A DNA stretch of 64,000 nucleotides from CAVTQY01 sp963736975 (lineage in GTDB: Bacteria; Pseudomonadota; Alphaproteobacteria; Acetobacterales; Acetobacteraceae): contig CAVTQY010000001.1 of the NCBI GenBank assembly GCA_963736975.1, positions 3,844,001 through 3,908,000 of the forward strand, read 5' to 3'. Below, piece by piece: positions 59,719 to 64,000 of this stretch. How positions within the stretch are numbered: position 1 is the stretch's first letter; each line of letters opens with the position of its first letter. A model generated the notes under the pieces. The model saw only the letters and a program-made list of their open reading frames with translations, had not been told where the DNA came from and did not search any database. A program made the translations under genes and the position numbers.

Positions 59719-60769
59719 TCAAACATAACCCAGTCTTAGGCCGGGCTCAGAGGTTTCCAAAAGTCCGCCACGAGTTAGATGCGGCTCCACGCAACGCCAC
59801 TGCTCTGGATCCAGATACCTTAGAATGCCTCCTTGGAAGTAGGACTCTATAGCGCGAATAACATCTCGCACCTCGATCGTATGCATGCACCGTGGAAGTC
59901 CTCCTGCAACATCTACGCAGAGATTTCTGCGGCAAATCCTTCTCATCACCATCACCAAGCGGAAGCACTCGCGATTTCCAACATCCACCATTGTCGCAAC
60001 AGCGAAGGCTCCCCACGCGGTGAATGTATTGATGGTGCGGGTAGGCCTCCCAGGAAGGCGGTTCTCTTCCCCCGGCGATGACTACGCACGGCCTATTCGG
60101 CGGATGCTCGGGCCGGGTCTCGACGGCCGCCGCGAGATGCATCAGCAGCGTCACCGGCGAGAGCACTCCGGCTGAGTGGTAAACCAATCGAATCAACTGA
60201 CGCAAGTCCGTCTTCCCTCGCAGGTCGAGTACCCCGAGTAAGGGTGGATGCGCATGACCGGCTTCGCCCACCTGCACGAAGGCAATACGGCCGCGGAACT
60301 CATCGATGACTGCCTGGAAGCGCTTTTGGTCCCACCATTTGACTGTGTAATCACGCTTACCTCCTGCGACAACGATCCAGAACGGGATATCTTCAGCAAT
60401 GATCTCTCGAACTTTAGAAAACCAGGATTTCTCGACAAAAGATACGTGAATGTCACCATGGAACCCCGTAGGTCTTATATCCACTCGGAGCTTTTCGCTC
60501 AGGAACTGATGAAAGCCGTGTATGAAGTGCCAAGGCTCGTGATTGCTCCTATGAATGAGGGGATACTGGCATTGAATCGACTGGGCGCGCTTATCGTCCA
60601 GCGGTACGATATAAGGGTTATTCTCCCATAGCGCAGGGGCCGACGTACGTACGTCAGTTGAAAAACGTCCTGGGTACCGAAGATGCAGGTCGCGTACGGC
60701 TGCGGTCAGCATCACTATGTCCCCGGGCGACTGAAAACTCTTCAGTATTATGGGGTGAGGCAGCCTCAT
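59719..60769 (-). CDS. GT9-like (heptosyltransferase-type) glycosyltransferase, frameshifted C-terminus
   Basis: From the ATG at 60769: MRLPHPIILKSFQSPGDIVM, LTAAVRDLHLRYPG is the GT9 N-terminus. Then PFWIVVAGGKRDYTVKWWDQ, GVLDLRGKTDLRQLIRLVYH and PVTLLMHLAAAVETRP are the usual nucleotide-sugar-side motifs. After VLPLGDGDEKDLPQ the frame breaks near 59940 and continues in another frame as NLCVDVAGGLPRCMHTIEVR, DVIRAIESYFQGG to 59719. A Cys-rich CCDNGGCWKSR motif is notable. The current frame runs on to 59747. Confidence 0.72.
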
Positions 60770-60864
60770 CAGTTTCCAAGCTATGCGCCGGACCCCGAGA
60801 CAGCCGCATTCATGTTCCGCATCGTTATCGGTCATATCCTTACCCTAGTGACACGCCAACTCCA

Positions 60865-62149
60865 CTATAAGCAATTCGGTTGCGGACAATTCACCTGGCC
60901 CATAGCCCACGTCAGCCAGGCGAAGATCGTCCCCCAGCCGCCCCATACGGCTAATCCAACAAGGCCGCAGAAGGGGCCCCCGAAGAAAAGTAATCCCAGA
61001 AATGGGCCGAGCGTAACGATCCAAAACAGTATACAATATACAGTGCGCATTGTGCTACACGATGTTAAGTGCAAGCAAAAGATCAACCAAAGAGCAAAAA
61101 ATATGGCGCCAAGCACCGCAAGGCCGATACCTACCCAAAAGAGTGGAGGAAAAAGACATTCTCCTACAATCACGACAATCGATGCTATTGCCAGCAAAAT
61201 GATCGCGAGTATAAGCAATGCTGAGCAGCCTAGGCTTGGCGGGCTGGAGGTGCTCGACGAATTAGAGCTACTGCTCGAAAAGCTAGAACTAGAAGAGATC
61301 GAACTACTGCTTGAGGAGCTCGAACCGGGTAAGCCAAAACTGCTGCTCGAAGAGCTAGAGCTGGAAGGGCTCGAGCTACTGCTGGAAGAGTGAGAGCTGG
61401 AGTAGCTCGAGCTACTGCTTGAGAAACCCGAGCTCGAGGAGCTCGAACTAGGACCCGGAACTATAAGCGTCGTCCCGGTCGAGCCTATACAGGTACCGCC
61501 CTGACAGATCACCGCAACACTGAGCTGGAATGTGCCGCTCTGGTTGTAGGAAAAAGTAAGAGGCAGTTGTGCCTGGGTTACACCGTTATTAGTGGTGCCG
61601 TTCCCAAGATTAATATTGAAGTAGCACGTCGGGTCTGGCGGGGTGATCTGAATGCTCTGGATCGTAAACTGATCGGGTGCTACCTGAGTTACGACAATGT
61701 TCCCGATCGCAGAACAAGAAATAGAAGAGCTGGAGCTGGAGGATGACGAAGAAGAGGAGCCCAGGAGTGGGCAAGGAATTGAGAAAGTAGTTGCATTGGC
61801 TCCCCCTCTGCTGGGCGTCAGCTGGCAAGGGAACTGCCCCGTAGCAGTCAACGGTCGGATGCACGTTAAACCAAGGCAATATTGTGTGTCGCATTCCAGC
61901 CACTGGGCAGGGCTGTTCCCGAAATCCGCGTGAAGGATCCATCGCCCGCTGCGCACGAGAGCAGTACCCTGTGTAAATAGAGACGGCGAGGTTACCAGCC
62001 CCGTAGATGTCGACCCGGACTTCGCTACAGGCACCAGCAACAGTTCCTGTAAGAGTGATGCCTTTAATTTCCCTGCTACTACCTGGCGCGGCGACGATGT
62101 TGGAGTAAAAAGGGGGATTTTTCGTAGGATTGTCTATGACACAAGCCAT
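60865..62149 (-). CDS. Serine-tract membrane protein, one frameshift
   Basis: From the ATG at 62149 (GGAGGAACC upstream): MACVIDNPTKNPPFYSNIVA, then GITLTGTVAGACSEVRVDIY. Near 61975 one base shift leads to TQGTALVRSGRWILHADFGN in the frame that ends at 60865. The middle holds Cys pairs and a beta domain (CYFNINLGNGTTNNGVTQAQ). A tract of roughly 90 residues, mostly Ser, follows, then a C-terminal block of three or four transmembrane spans with Cys (LLILAIILLAIASIVVIVGE). Resembles surface proteins with Ser-rich stalks. Function unknown. Confidence 0.6.
61240..61450 (-). repeat. Low-complexity serine-codon tract
   Basis: The plus strand shows irregular repeats of GAGCTACTGCTCGAA-like units; the minus strand reads Ser from mixed AGY and TCN codons, with Phe, Tyr, Gly or Pro every 5-8 residues. 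Codon mixture argues for selection on the amino-acid tract rather than simple slippage. Confidence 0.6.
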
Positions 62150-62168
62150 TGGTTCCTCCGGTAGTGTC

Positions 62169-62498
62169 CTAATTTGGTCGCTGCGGTCCCTCTGGTACGT
62201 GAACCTGTCGGAGCGTGCCATGCGCCTGAAGCTGCCCTATGATCGCCTGTAGCTTGGCAGCCATGTCGAGCATCCCCGCTAACGGCATGATAACCCGGCA
62301 AGCGGTAACAGCCTTGCCGGTGGGCACGGCCCCTGGCTGGGCGTCATCCATCCTATTGACGAGAAATTCCAGGCGGGCGGTAATGCCATCGGTGGATAGC
62401 CGTCCAAGGAGGTCAGCATATGTCTCAGAAATCTCACTCCGATCAACGTACGTCATCTGTGGTTGAACCGGGGTCGGATGAGGGGGCGGCATCGCCAT
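62169..62498 (-). CDS. Hypothetical small protein
   Basis: 109 residues from the ATG at 62498, with AGGAG 8 nt upstream. Proline-rich start (MAMPPPHPTPVQPQMTYVDR), then helices (LLGRLSTDGITARLEFLVNR, MAAKLQAIIGQLQAHG). It lies 20 bp upstream of the serine-tract gene and is likely in its operon. No family recognised. Confidence 0.5.
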   Translation of the reverse strand: MAMPPPHPTPVQPQMTYVDRSEISETYADLLGRLSTDGITARLEFLVNRMDDAQPGAVPTGKAVTACRVIMPLAGMLDMAAKLQAIIGQLQAHGTLRQVHVPEGPQRPN

Positions 62499-62613
62499 GG
62501 GCGGCTCCTATTGTGATGATTACTACCGGGAGTCCTAACGTCTTCGTCACGGACAAGAATTTCACCCGGTGGGAGGAGATGCGGGCGCAGCCAAGCGGGA
62601 GGTCAGAAAGCAC

Positions 62614-62934
62614 TTAGTCTTCTGGCGCCAATTTCCTTCTGTGCTCGGCAACGATCGCTGCTCTCACCGCATCCACCGGTGACTTGATCTCCCCGAGTTG
62701 AAGCACGGCGAAGAACCGGCGCTTCTCGCTACCCTCGATCGGGGAGGACCACGCATAAGCGCGTGTGGCCTGCGGGTGGCCTTCTATGTCGAAGACGTGC
62801 ACGACGCCATCCCAGACGATCTGGTCCCTGAAGGACTCCAGCACCGGCACGCGTTGAGCAAGCGTGGCACGGCAAGAATGCATAGACTCGACAGCACGGC
62901 GCAGACCATCATTAGCCTTTCGCCGATCTCTCAT
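62614..62934 (-). CDS. Conserved hypothetical small protein
   Basis: 106 residues. IVWDGVVHVFDIEGHPQATR, AYAWSSPIEGSEKRRFFAVL, QLGEIKSPVDAVRAAIV belongs to a small family I recognise from proteobacterial genomes (W-x-G-x-V-x-V-F-x-x-x-G-H-P-x-A-x-x-x-Y-A-W), function unknown. Its start overlaps the stop of the upstream ATPase gene as ATGA. Intact. Confidence 0.65.
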   Translation of the reverse strand: MRDRRKANDGLRRAVESMHSCRATLAQRVPVLESFRDQIVWDGVVHVFDIEGHPQATRAYAWSSPIEGSEKRRFFAVLQLGEIKSPVDAVRAAIVAEHRRKLAPED

Positions 62935-64000
62935 GCGGCCTTCACAACGGTATCATCGATCCCGGGAGAAATAGGCATAGCAAGTCGCGTCGTAATGTTT
63001 CGGCCAACCGTGTAACAGTACAGAGCGCTAGGAAAAACTCGGCATATTCTGCCATCAACCGCAAATTGATCCGTTGCGGTTTTGGATGTGAAGAAAGCAG
63101 AGACGATAGAGGGATGGTTCCTGAGAAGGATTTGGATAGACTTTAACTCTCTCCAGCGGTCTTTCTGGATTCTATCAGACCATTTTATCTCGCCCACCCA
63201 CCCCGGGAGCTGCTTTGGTCCAGTGAGATAAACGATATCGACTTCTCCCTCACGCCAGCGGGCATATCTTAAATCTCGGAAAAACGGAGAGTGTTGCCAT
63301 TGAGAAAATATAGCACATTCAGTAAGGTGACCCACTCGCTCGGAGTCATGTGCATCGACCGGAGCAAACAACGCAGCTCGCATGGATGGGTTGTTAAGAT
63401 ATACTTTGAAATTACGCTCACGCTTCATTGTTCGGCAGTTGTCGTCCACATTGCTTAGCTTGATTATCAAAAAAGAGCTCTCAAGGTACTCAATGTACCT
63501 CTTTATGGTGGGTTTAGTTATTCCGGACTCTTGGGAAATGTTTTCCAAACTCGCTTCGTTCCCGGCATTGTAAGCCAAGAACGAAAACAGTCTGTTAAGT
63601 TCCTGTATTTCCTGAATCCCATAAAGACTGGGTAAGTCTTTGAGCAAGACCTTATCGATTATGTCGTTACGTATGAACTGCTCAGGATTCGCTCTAATCT
63701 GTTCATTGAGAACGGCCTCCGGATACCCACCGAAGTTGAGATAATCAATAAACCTAGAATTCAACCTCCCCAAATCTCGAACCTCGTATTCATATCTTTT
63801 CTGTTTTGTGTTGCTCTCGACAGTCGTTTTCACGTCGATAAGCGCCTCATCCTCACCTAAGAAGTTTAGGAATTCGTAGAACGTTAGGGGTGGTAGCATG
63901 AAATTAGAGAAACGACCTGCTCCTGATTCCTGACTCTTTAATCGCAAAGCAGCCGCGGCAGACCCCGTAGCGATAAACTTAGTGTTCGGATGGTTGTCTA
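62931..64000 (-). CDS. AAA_14/DUF4143 ATPase, C-terminal part (runs off window)
   Basis: The frame is open to the window end. It begins inside the ATPase with NHPNTKFIATGSAAAALRLK (sensor-like TGS), then FMLPPLTFYEFLNFLGEDEA, LNFGGYPEAVLNEQIRANPE, a winged helix (ISQESGITKPTIKRYIEYLE) and the DUF4143 nuclease-like core (RYARWREGEVDIVYLTGPKQ, LPGWVGEIKWSDR). A homologue of the broken gene at 16445-17665, but with lower GC and no frameshift. Walker A lies outside the window. Role unknown; such ATPases often move with islands. Confidence 0.8.
   Translation of the reverse strand, partial: DNHPNTKFIATGSAAAALRLKSQESGAGRFSNFMLPPLTFYEFLNFLGEDEALIDVKTTVESNTKQKRYEYEVRDLGRLNSRFIDYLNFGGYPEAVLNEQIRANPEQFIRNDIIDKVLLKDLPSLYGIQEIQELNRLFSFLAYNAGNEASLENISQESGITKPTIKRYIEYLESSFLIIKLSNVDDNCRTMKRERNFKVYLNNPSMRAALFAPVDAHDSERVGHLTECAIFSQWQHSPFFRDLRYARWREGEVDIVYLTGPKQLPGWVGEIKWSDRIQKDRWRELKSIQILLRNHPSIVSAFFTSKTATDQFAVDGRICRVFPSALYCYTVGRNITTRLAMPISPGIDDTVVKAA

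Noticed and set aside
61240..61450. CRISPR-like or tandem-repeat array
   Set aside because: Units are irregular and lie inside a serine-rich coding frame; no spacers or cas genes.

Overview
The window is GC-rich, with lower GC at the right end. It carries alphaproteobacterial conjugative-element genes, phosphonate-type and peptide-type ABC transport genes, and many insertion sequences. Several families resemble those common in Rhodospirillales/Acetobacteraceae, so an alphaproteobacterium of that kind is likely. The genus cannot be read from the sequence. Almost the whole window is accessory DNA: tandem mobile elements, IS remnants and broken genes, with a few intact transport genes between them.

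Layout. 1-5 kb: the start of a serine recombinase with a broken partner gene, an IS21-type istB remnant, an IS3 element with perfect 26-bp ends, an orphan PEP-CTERM/exosortase-type acyltransferase and an IS3 relic. 5-9 kb: a GIY-YIG-like protein, a proline-rich secreted protein, a broken enolase-superfamily gene and an intact family-5 solute-binding protein. 9-11.3 kb: a scrap heap of WD40, integrase, IS91, LuxR-HTH, istB and amidohydrolase fragments. 11.5-13.9 kb: a phnD-phnC-phnE type ABC importer with a late frameshift in phnC. 14-17.7 kb: IS-end repeats, fragments of a large SF2 helicase and of another large protein, and a broken DUF4143 ATPase.

17.8-32.9 kb is the maintenance and early-transfer block of an alphaproteobacterial integrative conjugative element (ICE): DUF932, ParB, toprim, DUF2493, DUF736, DUF2285, HTH, RepA, ParA remnant, DUF2840, TraF peptidase, lytic transglycosylase and MobA/MobL relaxase. 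Two pairs of related leader structures precede four of these genes. repA, parA and a DUF2285-like gene are broken, the relaxase N-terminus is shifted, and no traG or trb genes follow, so the ICE looks decayed and truncated.

32.93-50.34 kb is a second element bounded by 50-bp direct repeats of the 3' part of an initiator tRNA (CAT anticodon). It has a tyrosine integrase and AlpA-like regulator at its right end. Its replication-like operon pairs an Fe-S/XPD-type helicase with a Spo11/topoisomerase VI A-like Toprim protein. It also has a lone HK97-type prohead protease without capsid, portal or terminase, a chain of overlapping micro-genes, and defence-like cargo (HNH nuclease, DUF3644). It looks like a phage satellite or satellite-like island and is the most novel part of the window.

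50.3-64 kb begins with a large serine recombinase whose 3' end lies inside the same tRNA-derived repeat, so a third element abuts the second. After it come a frameshifted beta-helix (tail-spike-like) gene, IS701-like and IS5 elements, and a leftward cluster of a GT2 glycosyltransferase, a GT9-like glycosyltransferase, a serine-tract membrane protein and small genes. The window ends inside an AAA/DUF4143 ATPase. Single frameshifts in otherwise well-preserved genes are unusually common throughout, so either active decay or assembly error should be kept in mind.
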